A stretch of DNA of 64,000 nt from contig NZ_OZ038525.1 in the NCBI RefSeq assembly GCF_964036645.1, positions 2,688,501 through 2,752,500 on the forward strand. Direction: 5' to 3'. This DNA is from Tenacibaculum sp. 190524A02b. GTDB taxonomy: Bacteria > Bacteroidota > Bacteroidia > Flavobacteriales > Flavobacteriaceae. Below the pieces are notes generated by a model. The model made no database searches, was not told the origin of the DNA, and saw nothing but the letters and a program-made list of their open reading frames with translations. Of the stretch, positions 18,205 through 26,949 are shown one piece after another. Position numbers and translations under genes: made by a program. How positions within the stretch are numbered: position 1 is the first letter of the stretch; each line of letters starts with the position of its first letter.

Positions 18205-19143
18205 CTATTCTAATGCTCCTAAATAACGTTCTGCATCTAAAGCTGCCATACAACCGGTACCAGCAGCTGTAACTGCCTGACGATACTCTTTATCTTGTAC
18301 ATCACCTGCAGCAAATACTCCTGGGATATTCGTTTTAGTAGATTTTCCTTTCGTTATTAAATACCCAGTATCATCCATATCTAAAACTCCTTTAAACAAC
18401 TGTGTATTTGGTGTATGCCCTATTGCTATAAATACACCAGTTACAGGAATATCAACTTTATCTTGAGTCTGATTATTAACAGCTCTTACTCCTTCAACTA
18501 CATTGTCACCTAAAACCTCATCAATTTCAGTATTGAATAATACTTCTATATTTTCAGTTTTATTTACTCGGTGTTGCATTGCTTTAGAAGCTCTCATGTA
18601 ATCTTTACGAACTAGCATTGTAACTTTTTTACAAATATTAGCTAAATACGTAGCTTCTTCTGCTGCAGTATCTCCTGCTCCAACAACCACTACATCTTGT
18701 CCTTTGTAAAAGAATCCATCACAAGTAGCACATGCAGAAACTCCACCACCTATTAAACGTTGCTCACTTTCTAATCCTAAGTACTTAGCAGTAGCTCCAG
18801 TTGAAATAATAACCGTTTCAGCTTCTAACTCTGTAGTTTCATCTACCACAACTTTATGAACTCCTCCTTCTTGGTCAGAAAAATCAACTTTAGTGACCAT
18901 TCCAAAACGAACATCTGTTCCAAATCTTTCTGCTTGATTCTTTAAATCTTCCATCATTGCAGTTCCGTCTGTTCCATTTGGGTAGCCTGGAAAATTATCT
19001 ACTTCTGTAGTAGTAGTTAACTGTCCTCCCATCTGCATTCCTGTGTACATAACAGGTTTCATATCTGCTCTTGCTGCATAAATTGCTGCTGTATATCCAG
19101 CTGGTCCAGAACCAATGATTAAACATTTTATTTTTTCTGCCAT
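18205..19143 (-). CDS. trxB: Thioredoxin-disulfide reductase
   Basis: 312 residues, the usual length. FAD-binding GSGPAGYTAAIYAAR at the N-terminus, the redox pair CATCDG near residues 136-139, the NADPH Rossmann GAGDTAAEEATYLA and the C-terminal FAD motif GVFAAGDVQDKEYRQ are all present. It reduces oxidised thioredoxin with NADPH in the cytoplasm. It stands alone, convergent with hdc. Confidence 0.96.
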   Translation of the reverse strand: MAEKIKCLIIGSGPAGYTAAIYAARADMKPVMYTGMQMGGQLTTTTEVDNFPGYPNGTDGTAMMEDLKNQAERFGTDVRFGMVTKVDFSDQEGGVHKVVVDETTELEAETVIISTGATAKYLGLESEQRLIGGGVSACATCDGFFYKGQDVVVVGAGDTAAEEATYLANICKKVTMLVRKDYMRASKAMQHRVNKTENIEVLFNTEIDEVLGDNVVEGVRAVNNQTQDKVDIPVTGVFIAIGHTPNTQLFKGVLDMDDTGYLITKGKSTKTNIPGVFAAGDVQDKEYRQAVTAAGTGCMAALDAERYLGALE

Positions 19144-19297
19144 ATCTCTTAAAAAATTTGTATTTACAAATGTAATTGTTTTTTATCTTTTTTGCTCTTT
19201 GCTTTATATATTTTGATTATGTGTAAATAAACTTAAAAAATCATGTTTTTTTATTTCTTATTTATATTTTTTTTATACATTTGCAGTCCCAAATAAT

Positions 19298-19372
19298 CGG
19301 GGTGTAGCGTAGCCCGGTCATCGCGCCTGCTTTGGGAGCAGGAGGTCGCAGGTTCGAATCCTGCCACCCCGA
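19298..19372 (+). tRNA. tRNA-Pro(TGG)
   Basis: A 75-nt cloverleaf with acceptor stem CGGGGTG/CACCCCG and discriminator A. The anticodon stem is CCTGC/GCAGG with loop TTTGGGA, anticodon TGG at 19333-19335, and the T arm has GGTTCGAATCC. CCA is not encoded. Confidence 0.96.
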
Positions 19373-19373
19373 C

Positions 19374-19406
19374 AAAACCTTACTAATTCAGTAAGGTTTT
19401 TTTATT
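19374..19406 (+). terminator. Terminator of tRNA-Pro(TGG)
   Basis: AAAACCTTAC pairs with GTAAGGTTTT, followed by a T-run, directly after the tRNA. Confidence 0.85.
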
Positions 19407-19436
19407 TTAAATAAAGAAATATTAATTTAAATTACA

Positions 19437-19569
19437 ACAAAAAAGAAAGCCAGCAACTCAATTACTGGCTTTATAAACTCAAAAAATAGGTTCCCCTTAA
19501 TTCACCTTATTCATGTAGTAGTTTACTCTTAATAAAATACGTTATAAACGTACTTTTAATTCTATTTCA
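19437..19569 (-). ncRNA. Candidate small RNA divergent from the histidine kinase gene
   Basis: The 300-bp gene-free stretch between the tRNA and the kinase holds, on the minus strand, a TAGATTTG -7-like box (19574-19581) and, about 110 bp on, a hairpin AAAGCCAG/CTGGCTTT (19446-19472) followed by CTTTTTTG. That outline fits a roughly 130-nt transcript. No open frame of note lies inside. The -33 side is weak, so this is tentative. Confidence 0.3.
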
Positions 19570-19601
19570 GTTGCAAATCTACCAAGTCTTCCCTATATTA
19601 A

Positions 19602-19663
19602 AGGTTAAAGCTTGTAAACATTTGTAAAGTTTTGTAAACATTGTCGTTTCCACAGTATATTTA
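19602..19663 (+). promoter_or_regulatory. Phased TTGTAAA repeats and promoter of the OmpR-type two-component operon
   Basis: TTGTAAA occurs at 19612, 19622 and 19632, exactly 10 bp apart, with a related GTTAAAG at 19604. A TATATTTA box at 19656-19663 lies 17 bp after the last repeat and 15 bp before the ATG. Direct repeats on one face of the helix next to the -33 region are typical of OmpR/PhoB-family activators, so autoregulation by the downstream response regulator is inferred. Confidence 0.55.
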
Positions 19664-19677
19664 AATAATTTTACACC

Positions 19678-20952
19678 ATGGGGATAAATAGATCTATTAT
19701 ACTAATTATAGTATCGCTAGTAATTTCTATAATTGTTGCAATTATTTATCAAGTTTTATTTGTAATTAGTTTTTATGAAAACGCACGAATGAATCTTGAT
19801 GATGAGTACACCCATATTCTTAACAACGTTATCCAAGAATATTCCTTAGCAACCAGAAAACACGAATTATCCTTCTCTTTATTGAAAGCTTATAATTTTG
19901 AATCTGACGAAAAGACTTTTAAAGAGGAAGCTTTATTTTTTAAACAAAATTCTCCCAATAACTTTAAACTTACCCATAGGGATTTGGATACCATATATGG
20001 CAGATTAAAAAAAGAGGTGGCTAGCCATGACCTTAATACTTCTTACGAAATAGATTATCATTGGGTATATAGATCTCAAAAATACGACTCCATTTATCAG
20101 CAGTCTGATATTCTTTTAATTTACGATTGTGGAATATTTAGTTTTAAGCTAAAAGAAAAGAAAAAATATATTTTTTCAGAGATTAAATACATTGTTTTTT
20201 CTTCAATTATAATTATTATAACTATTATCGTTTGTGTATTCTTATTGGTTAAAAAATATTTTACTGAAAAAAAGTTAAATAGTTTTAAAAACAAATTCAT
20301 TAATAATTTAACACATGAATTGCAAACACCAATTACCATAGCCGGATTAGCTTTAGAGAAACTTGATATAGAATTAAACACTAACCCTAAGCTTCATAAA
20401 TATGCCTCCATTGCTAAAAAAGAAAACGATAAAATAGGAACACTTTCTAAAAGGATTTTAAAACTGGCTAAACTTACCTCTACAGATTTTCAAAGTGATG
20501 TTGTTGATATTGAAAAAGCAATTAGCGAAATAGTTAGCAGATATGACCTCGTTTTAAAAGTAAATGATATTATCAAGGTGGACTACAACCACCAAGGCAT
20601 AAACATAATCACTGATAGTGAACAGTTTACTGACTTAATAGACAACCTAATTAGCAATGCTGTTAAGTACTCTAAATCTCCAAGGGAAATAACAATTAAA
20701 ACGTTTTTAAAAAACAAAAAGCTTATTATTACTATTGAAGATAATGGAATAGGTATTCCTAAAGAGTTTAGTAATAAAATATTTTCTCCATTTTTCACCG
20801 TATCCTACAATGATACTCATGAAATTAAAAGCCACGGTTTGGGGCTAAGCTACGTTGCTGAGATAATTAAAAGAATGAATGGGTCAATCTCCTTTACGAG
20901 CAAGGCCAATAAAGGAACAAAATTTAATATTGAAATACCTTATGAAAACTAA
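19678..20952 (+). CDS. Sensor histidine kinase
   Basis: 424 residues. Membrane segments lie at about 7-32 and 165-192 and enclose a periplasmic sensor domain of about 130 residues that I do not recognise. The HisKA helix carries the phospho-acceptor His near residue 213 in THELQTPIT. HATPase_c motifs follow: LIDNLISNAVKYS (N box), IEDNGIGIP (G1), HGLGLSYV (G2). The gene overlaps its response regulator by 11 bp, so the two are translationally coupled. Confidence 0.94.
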   Translation: MGINRSIILIIVSLVISIIVAIIYQVLFVISFYENARMNLDDEYTHILNNVIQEYSLATRKHELSFSLLKAYNFESDEKTFKEEALFFKQNSPNNFKLTHRDLDTIYGRLKKEVASHDLNTSYEIDYHWVYRSQKYDSIYQQSDILLIYDCGIFSFKLKEKKKYIFSEIKYIVFSSIIIIITIIVCVFLLVKKYFTEKKLNSFKNKFINNLTHELQTPITIAGLALEKLDIELNTNPKLHKYASIAKKENDKIGTLSKRILKLAKLTSTDFQSDVVDIEKAISEIVSRYDLVLKVNDIIKVDYNHQGINIITDSEQFTDLIDNLISNAVKYSKSPREITIKTFLKNKKLIITIEDNGIGIPKEFSNKIFSPFFTVSYNDTHEIKSHGLGLSYVAEIIKRMNGSISFTSKANKGTKFNIEIPYEN

Positions 20953-21616
20953 ACTCCTTTTAGTAGAAGATGAATTAACACTATCTAACCTTCTTTCAGA
21001 ATTTTTGGAAGCTGAAGGGTATGATGTAATCTGTGCTTTTGATGGTGAAGAAGGCCTTAAGCTTCTATTAAAACACTCTCCGGAAATTTGCATTTTTGAT
21101 GTTATGATGCCAAAAATAAGTGGGTTTACTCTTTTAGAAACCATGAGAAACAAACAAATAGAAACTCCTGTTTTATTCTTAACTGCTAGAGCTCTTAAAG
21201 AAGACATCATCAAAGGACTAGCTCTTGGCGCTGATGATTATCTTACTAAACCTTTTAATTTTCAAGAGTTAAATCTTAGGCTTAAAAACATTTTAAAAAG
21301 AAAACAGGTAAAAAATAATCAAGAGGTATACTTAATTGGTCAATTTACTTTTAATCATAGCTCGTTAACTCTTACTTTTAATAATGAAACCCAAACATTA
21401 ACCGCTATGGAAGCTAATATGCTTCATTTATTATATACTCATAAAAACAAAACAGTAGAAAGAAAGGTAATTTTACAAGATTTATGGGGTAATGAAGACT
21501 TTTTTAACTTTAGAAGTATTGATGTTTTTGTTTCTAAATTAAGAAAACATTTAAGTAAAGATGAAAACTTAAAAATAGTTAGTGTGAGAGGTAAAGGATA
21601 TAGACTAGTTGTATAA
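20942..21616 (+). CDS. OmpR/PhoB-family response regulator
   Basis: 224 residues from ATG 20942 (MKTKLLLVEDELTLSNLL). The receiver domain has the acidic pair ED, phospho-Asp in ICIFDVMMPKISG and Lys in DYLTKPF. The C-terminal winged helix ends RSIDVFVSKLRKHLS...VRGKGYRLVV, the OmpR-family hallmark. Likely targets are its own operon and the adjacent metalloprotease gene, both preceded by 10-bp-phased GTaAA repeats; this is inference. Confidence 0.95.
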   Translation: MKTKLLLVEDELTLSNLLSEFLEAEGYDVICAFDGEEGLKLLLKHSPEICIFDVMMPKISGFTLLETMRNKQIETPVLFLTARALKEDIIKGLALGADDYLTKPFNFQELNLRLKNILKRKQVKNNQEVYLIGQFTFNHSSLTLTFNNETQTLTAMEANMLHLLYTHKNKTVERKVILQDLWGNEDFFNFRSIDVFVSKLRKHLSKDENLKIVSVRGKGYRLVV

Positions 21617-21704
21617 AAGCCGAATGAACTTAAAAAGTTCACTCAGCATTTTCAAATAAAGTGGGGAATTGGGTAATTTTCTTATATATAAGCAAGGCTA
21701 TAAT

Positions 21705-22922
21705 TTATTCTACAATTATTCTTTTTGTAATAGTATTATTATCTGTACTTAACTTTAATAAATACAATCCAGTATTTAAATTTGCTACAGATATTTTACT
21801 GTTTTCATTTATTTTAAATTCAGAAACTGATCTACCTAGCAAATCAAACAACTGAACTTGCACTTGTTCTTTTAAAAATTGTCCTCCTAGTTTAATGGTC
21901 AAGTTTTCTCTTACTGGATTTGGATATACCACTAAATTCTCTTCCATATCCATAACTTCTGCACTTAATACGGTCATATTATACGAGTTTTTAACTGTAC
22001 TTAAAAAAGCGGTACTACGTTCTGCTTGGCCAGCAGTAAACATATACATACATGCATCATTAACATAATCCATAAAATTCATAGTTAACGATTTGTTTGA
22101 ACACATTTGAACGCTTCCAGGGGCTGGACAACCTCCTGAAGATTCATCTATATTTGGCGTATCCGCCACTCCATCATCACTAGAACAATCTCCACTAAAA
22201 GTATGAGGCAAATTAAGGTAATGACCAAGCTCATGTGTTAATGTTCTCCCTTTGTTATATGGATTTCCTGGAACAAAACCTGTACATCCTTCACCAGAAC
22301 CAAAAGCCGCATTGTCAATAACTACAGCATCTCCAATTTTTGGCAAACCTCCTAAAGAAGCATACCCTAAACCTTCTATATCTTTAACAACTACATTTAA
22401 ATACCCTTTCCATTTTACATCTGTATCTTGTCCTCCTCCAAAATTATAACCAATAGTAACGGCTTTTCCTCCTTCTACTAAATCAGAATCTGTATTACTT
22501 GGGTGATTTTTGGTAGCAATTACAAAACGTACGTTTACAGAACCTGTATTGACCCCTGGGTAATGACTCTTAGCACTCTCCCATAAAGATATATCTTGAT
22601 TAGTTCCGCTAAAATCTTTGTTTAAGATATCTATTTGACTTTGAGACAACGCTTCTAAACAAGCTCTATTTGATTCACTTCCAGCTGGGAAATGTATTGC
22701 CACTGGGATAACAACTGACTCTTTACGGAATAGCTTCCCTTCAGTTTTCAAAGATTTTAAATTTTCTTTAAATAAAATTTCTCTTTCAAAATACTTAGCT
22801 TTAAATTCTGGGTTTTGCATTCTTTTTTCCATTAATGCATCCACTCCACAACTCCGTTTTTGGGCATTTGCTTTAATTGTAAAGCCTATTAGCAATAATA
22901 ATAAAGGGACTAATTTTCTCAT
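21705..22922 (-). CDS. Secreted M43-family zinc metalloprotease with type IX sorting domain
   Basis: 405 residues. A signal peptide (MRKLVPLLLLLIGFTIKANA) is followed by a propeptide and an M43B cytophagalysin/pappalysin-like domain. The zinc site is HELGHYLNLPH (HExxHxxxxxH), with a Met-turn in LTMNFMDYVNDACMYMF. The last about 75 residues are a Por secretion tail (VVYPNPVRENLTI ... GLYLLKLSTDNNTITKRIIVE). Secretion by T9SS is expected. It is convergent with the two-component operon that may control it. Confidence 0.95.
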   Translation of the reverse strand: MRKLVPLLLLLIGFTIKANAQKRSCGVDALMEKRMQNPEFKAKYFEREILFKENLKSLKTEGKLFRKESVVIPVAIHFPAGSESNRACLEALSQSQIDILNKDFSGTNQDISLWESAKSHYPGVNTGSVNVRFVIATKNHPSNTDSDLVEGGKAVTIGYNFGGGQDTDVKWKGYLNVVVKDIEGLGYASLGGLPKIGDAVVIDNAAFGSGEGCTGFVPGNPYNKGRTLTHELGHYLNLPHTFSGDCSSDDGVADTPNIDESSGGCPAPGSVQMCSNKSLTMNFMDYVNDACMYMFTAGQAERSTAFLSTVKNSYNMTVLSAEVMDMEENLVVYPNPVRENLTIKLGGQFLKEQVQVQLFDLLGRSVSEFKINENSKISVANLNTGLYLLKLSTDNNTITKRIIVE

Positions 22923-23054
22923 GATAACTTAATATTTCTGTTTAATTTTCTTCTAATTCAAAAAAATAGACATAATGAATACTTGTTTTCATACAAATTA
23001 TTGTATAAATAAAACAATAATCATTATTTAACCTCTCTCATTTATGAATTACCA

Positions 23055-23120
23055 CAAATTTAATTAAACACTAACTACCAACAAGTTAACACAAGTTAAG
23101 TTTTGTAAAAAACTGTAAAA
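23055..23120 (-). promoter_or_regulatory. Promoter of the M43 protease gene with 10-bp-phased repeats
   Basis: On the minus strand a TAAATTTG -7 box (23055-23062) is preceded, 18 bp upstream, by four related 10-bp blocks at 23081-23120 (on the plus strand acaagttaac, acaagttaag, ttttgtaaaa, aactgtaaaa). They resemble the TTGTAAA array ahead of the kinase operon, with nearly the same distance to the -7 box. The same stretch also contains TTAACACAAGTTAA (23086-23099), a TTAAC-N4-GTTAA palindrome like those of the small-RNA array. Confidence 0.5.
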
Positions 23121-23193
23121 TTTAAGCTATAAATAAAATCAGAATATCAAAAATATTGAAAAGCTACTTCTGAATTACTTTTCAGTATTTCAA

Positions 23194-23625
23194 TTAGAAA
23201 AAAGTATCTCCAATTACTATTTCTGACAAACTTTTTTCTTGATCTAATTCAATATTTGCAATTTCTTTATTATTTCTAAAAAAAGGTTTATGAAACTTAA
23301 TCATAATTTCGTTTCCATTTACAACTATTATTTCAAAGTCATCTTTGTTTTTTAATTTATTCCCTTTCACATATATATTATTTATTTCATTAAATTTTAT
23401 TTTCTCAATCATGGCTTTATCTAGCTTAATCTCTTTTTCATTAATCATACTAACTTTAATAGTTTTTTTAACATTAAAGTGAATTAACTCCACACTAAAA
23501 TAACCTATAAATACTACAAATAAAGACATTAAATACATTCCCCAACGCAATATTTTACCAGGAATCTCATTCAACACTTTAGCAGTTTCTTTCGACCTAT
23601 GTTCTATCATTTTATTATCCTCCAA
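23194..23625 (-). CDS. Miniature HlyD-like membrane protein of the RiPP exporter
   Basis: 143 residues. The N-terminus (HRSKETAKVLNEIPGKILRWGMYLMSLFVVFIGYF) resembles the start of Bacteroidota HlyD-type membrane fusion proteins that accompany peptide exporters: a short cytoplasmic 'RS.E...L..IP..ILRWG' followed by one membrane helix. The remaining about 90 residues are a small periplasmic beta-rich domain; the coiled-coil hairpin and lipoyl domains of a full HlyD are absent. The gene overlaps the ABC exporter stop by 11 bp, which implies coupled translation and joint function. HlyD ancestry is inferred from the N-terminus only. Confidence 0.6.
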   Translation of the reverse strand: MEDNKMIEHRSKETAKVLNEIPGKILRWGMYLMSLFVVFIGYFSVELIHFNVKKTIKVSMINEKEIKLDKAMIEKIKFNEINNIYVKGNKLKNKDDFEIIVVNGNEIMIKFHKPFFRNNKEIANIELDQEKSLSEIVIGDTFF

Positions 23626-25828
23626 GTTCTAATTGATTTTTAATGAGTTTATAATATTTCCCTTTATTATTAATAAGCTCTTCATGGTTTCCTACTTCAC
23701 TTATTTTACCCTCATCCATAACTATAATTTGATCCGCATTTTTTACAGTACTTAGCCTATGCGCCACAATAATTACAGTTTTCCCTTTATAAACTTCTTC
23801 TAGGTTTTCTATAATTACTTTTTCATTTTCTGCATCTAATGAATTTGTTGCTTCATCAAAAAACAAATAATCTGGATCTTTATAAACTGCTCTTGCTATG
23901 AGCAACCTTTGTTTTTGACCTTGACTTAGTCCAATACCGTATTGACCAATTTTAGTTTCATACTTATGAGGAAGTTTATTAATAAAATCATGAATATTGG
24001 CTATTTGACAAGCTTTAATCAATTTGTCATAGTTTATAGCACTAAAAGAATCTTCATTAAGAGCAATATTATTGGCTATACTATCAGAAAAAATAAAACT
24101 ATCTTGTAATACAGCTCCGCACTTACTTCTCCAATATTTATTATCTATATTCTCTAAACTTGTATCTCCTACACAAATATCTCCAAGTGTTGGTTCGTAG
24201 AATTTTAAAAGTAATTTTAACAGCGTTGTTTTACCACTACCGCTAACTCCAACTATTGCTGATATCTTACCTTTAGGAATAATTAAACTCAACTCATTAA
24301 TTACTGTATTTTCAGTTCTCCCTGTATAAGAAAAGGTTAATTTATTTATTGAAATATCATTATTCAATACAGCTAATGAATGATTAATATTATTTTGTTT
24401 TTCTTCTTTTTCATCATGCACCTCTATTAATCTATCAATACTTAGTTTTGCTAATTGACCTTGAAGTATAAAATTGATCAATTGACTTATTGGAGCATTC
24501 ATTTGACCTATAATAAAAATAATAGCCATCATTGACCCTAAAGTCAACTCTTCTTCTATAGTTAAATACGCTGAAAAAAAAGTTATGAGTATTATTTGTA
24601 AATAACTAAAAAAACGTTGACCTCCTTCTTGTACTTGTTTTAACTTTAACTTTTTTAGAGATACATCAAACCTATTTAACTGTATTTTTTCCCATTCCCA
24701 CCTTTTTTTATCTTCAATATTATTTAATTTTATATCCTGAATCCCTGTAATCAATTCAAATACTTTATTCTGATCTTCCGAATTTAAAGAAAAACTTTTC
24801 TGATCTAATATTCTTACCTTTTTTAAGAAATAAAATATCCAGCTCAACTCTATTACAATTCCAACTAGGAAAATCATAAATATTATTTTACTGAAAACAA
24901 ACAATACAACACTAAAAACGGTTAAACTAAAAATTGAAAATATACTTTTTAATAATGAGTTTGATATAAATCGTTCAACTCTTTCATGATCTCTAATTCT
25001 TTGATTTAAGTCCCCAGTTACTTTATATGTAAAAAAGCTAATAGGTAGCTTCATTACTTTTACAAAAAAGTCTGATATAATGAAAATGTTTATTCTACTG
25101 CTTACATGAATCAGAATATGAGCCCTCAAAAATTCAATTCCAACACTTAACGCAAATAAAACAACTTGAAAACCTAAAACAAATACTAAAAAACTTACAT
25201 CTCCATTTTTTACCCCAAAATCAATAATCGATTTTGTTATGAATGGAAAAATAAACTGCAATAAACTTCCTAGAAAAAAACCTAATAGTAATTGTGCTAC
25301 ATGATATTTATAGAATAGAAAATATTTCTTTAAAAAATGAAAAGCGCTAAATGATTTTTTAGAAACTTCTTCTGTTTTAGTTTCTTTAAAAAAATCCTCA
25401 TTAGGCTCCAATAAAAGAGCAATTCCTTTATTCTTATCTTCTATTTTTTTATTAGACAACCAACCTTTTAAAAATTCTTCTTTAGTATATTTAGTTTTCC
25501 CAAATGCCGGATCAGCTACATACACATATTCTTCAGTAACCCTATATACAACTATATAATGACTCTGATTCCAATGCGCCACAAAAGGTAAAGGTGCTTT
25601 ATTTTTAATTGACTCGAAATCTGTTCTTATAATTAACGGTTTATAATGAAGTTTAGAAGCTAAATCACTTAAAACACCTATAGACATCCCGTTATACGAA
25701 AGACCTTCTTTATCTAAGTCACTAAAACTTAACTTCTTCCCATAAAACCTACTAATCATTCTTAAACAAGTAGGGCCACAATCTCTACTTGATACTTGAT
25801 GAAAAAAAGGAAACTCATTTCTAAACAT
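23615..25828 (-). CDS. Peptidase-containing ABC exporter (C39 PCAT) for the RiPP
   Basis: 737 residues in three domains. Residues 1-140: C39 cysteine peptidase with Cys17 in SSRDCGPTC, His in AHWNQSHYIVV and Asp in VYVADPAFG. Residues about 165-450: six-helix ABC transmembrane domain. Residues about 490-737: ATPase with Walker A GVSGSGKTT, signature GLSQGQKQR and Walker B LFFDEATNSLD. PCATs remove the leader of a peptide at a Gly-Gly-like site and export the core. It lies in the RiPP operon, 16 bp after the HExxH gene, and its substrate is presumably the 61-residue peptide. Confidence 0.95.
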   Translation of the reverse strand: MFRNEFPFFHQVSSRDCGPTCLRMISRFYGKKLSFSDLDKEGLSYNGMSIGVLSDLASKLHYKPLIIRTDFESIKNKAPLPFVAHWNQSHYIVVYRVTEEYVYVADPAFGKTKYTKEEFLKGWLSNKKIEDKNKGIALLLEPNEDFFKETKTEEVSKKSFSAFHFLKKYFLFYKYHVAQLLLGFFLGSLLQFIFPFITKSIIDFGVKNGDVSFLVFVLGFQVVLFALSVGIEFLRAHILIHVSSRINIFIISDFFVKVMKLPISFFTYKVTGDLNQRIRDHERVERFISNSLLKSIFSIFSLTVFSVVLFVFSKIIFMIFLVGIVIELSWIFYFLKKVRILDQKSFSLNSEDQNKVFELITGIQDIKLNNIEDKKRWEWEKIQLNRFDVSLKKLKLKQVQEGGQRFFSYLQIILITFFSAYLTIEEELTLGSMMAIIFIIGQMNAPISQLINFILQGQLAKLSIDRLIEVHDEKEEKQNNINHSLAVLNNDISINKLTFSYTGRTENTVINELSLIIPKGKISAIVGVSGSGKTTLLKLLLKFYEPTLGDICVGDTSLENIDNKYWRSKCGAVLQDSFIFSDSIANNIALNEDSFSAINYDKLIKACQIANIHDFINKLPHKYETKIGQYGIGLSQGQKQRLLIARAVYKDPDYLFFDEATNSLDAENEKVIIENLEEVYKGKTVIIVAHRLSTVKNADQIIVMDEGKISEVGNHEELINNKGKYYKLIKNQLELGG

Positions 25829-25844
25829 TAATTAGTCTTTCTAG

Positions 25845-26936
25845 TTATAAAAATTTATTTTTAATTGATGATAATTCCTTATAGGTAGTTGGATTGATAA
25901 TTTCCTTATAAGGAGTAATATTCATTTTTTTAAACCCATTTTCTATATAAACGATTCTTTTTTCAATATAATCTTGATTAAAATTTGCTGGTCTGGTACT
26001 CCAGAAATTATACAAACCATACCATACATAAACAGCTTGAACTAAATTCCTTATGGTTAATAAATTGTTAGTCCAAGGAGAATAAATATTTCTTCCAAAT
26101 TCAAGGGATTTTTTTCTACTCGGTTGCCATTCATTAAATACATCTATAATTGTTAAGGTTCCATGAATAGCCTCATGTATCATTGCATCAGCTATTACCT
26201 CATCTTCAACTGTATGAGCATTTGTTATTATTACTCTATTTATGTGCGTGGAATCTGTACCAGAAGTAAACATATTTTCATCAATTGTTTTCTTTAACAT
26301 TAGCACATTTGTATAGGTACAAATGAATTTTTTAAAACAGTCATCTAACTTATCAAAAACCCTTGTTATTTTATCAGACACTAAATCTGCTTCTTCAAAA
26401 GAATATAATATTGGTTTTAATTCTTCTGAGCTATAATGATTTTTATCTGTAGAATTTATTAGATTAAAATGACTAAAGAAATCTTGAGGTATTTGAGTAT
26501 TTGAAACGGTAGGATGCTCAAAAGTAGCAAAAGTCTTATCTTCTGTATCATATGAAATCATAAAAGAACCATCGGCAGACCAAAGACTTTCTCCAAACTT
26601 TTCTACATTAAAGGTTTCTGTTTTTTTTGCTCTTTCTGCCTCAAAAAGCCTTAACAAAAAATAACTGATATTTTTATTAATCAAACTATTATCAGATGCA
26701 AACAATAAGCTTAATACTTCTGGAGCCTTCTTAATTTTTTTTTGTTCTTCTATAGACAATTCTTTATAAGACTGATTTACATCAGGGTATTTCTCTAACA
26801 ACTTAACAAGTCTAGTATCTACTAAATCATAAAATTCATTAATTATTAATGAATTAATTTCTTGAGCTTCATTAATCGAAAACAACAAAGCTTTTTCTGC
26901 TAATTCTATATTAATATTTTGTTCAGTTAGTAACAT
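25845..26936 (-). CDS. HExxH-motif peptide-modification enzyme (putative peptide beta-hydroxylase)
   Basis: 363 residues. The key motif is MIHEAIHGTL near residue 237 (HExxH), followed by 'SPWT' and a helical C-terminal half, as in the TIGR04267 'HEXXH motif-containing putative peptide modification' family. That family sits beside radical SAM/SPASM maturases such as FxsB, and members have been described as alpha-ketoglutarate-type peptide beta-hydroxylases. The N-terminal about 200 residues are helical and unrecognised. It lies 14 bp downstream of the radical SAM gene in the RiPP operon. The activity here is inferred from family and context; a metalloprotease role is the alternative. Confidence 0.7.
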   Translation of the reverse strand: MLLTEQNINIELAEKALLFSINEAQEINSLIINEFYDLVDTRLVKLLEKYPDVNQSYKELSIEEQKKIKKAPEVLSLLFASDNSLINKNISYFLLRLFEAERAKKTETFNVEKFGESLWSADGSFMISYDTEDKTFATFEHPTVSNTQIPQDFFSHFNLINSTDKNHYSSEELKPILYSFEEADLVSDKITRVFDKLDDCFKKFICTYTNVLMLKKTIDENMFTSGTDSTHINRVIITNAHTVEDEVIADAMIHEAIHGTLTIIDVFNEWQPSRKKSLEFGRNIYSPWTNNLLTIRNLVQAVYVWYGLYNFWSTRPANFNQDYIEKRIVYIENGFKKMNITPYKEIINPTTYKELSSIKNKFL

Positions 26937-26949
26937 AATTATTTTTTAT

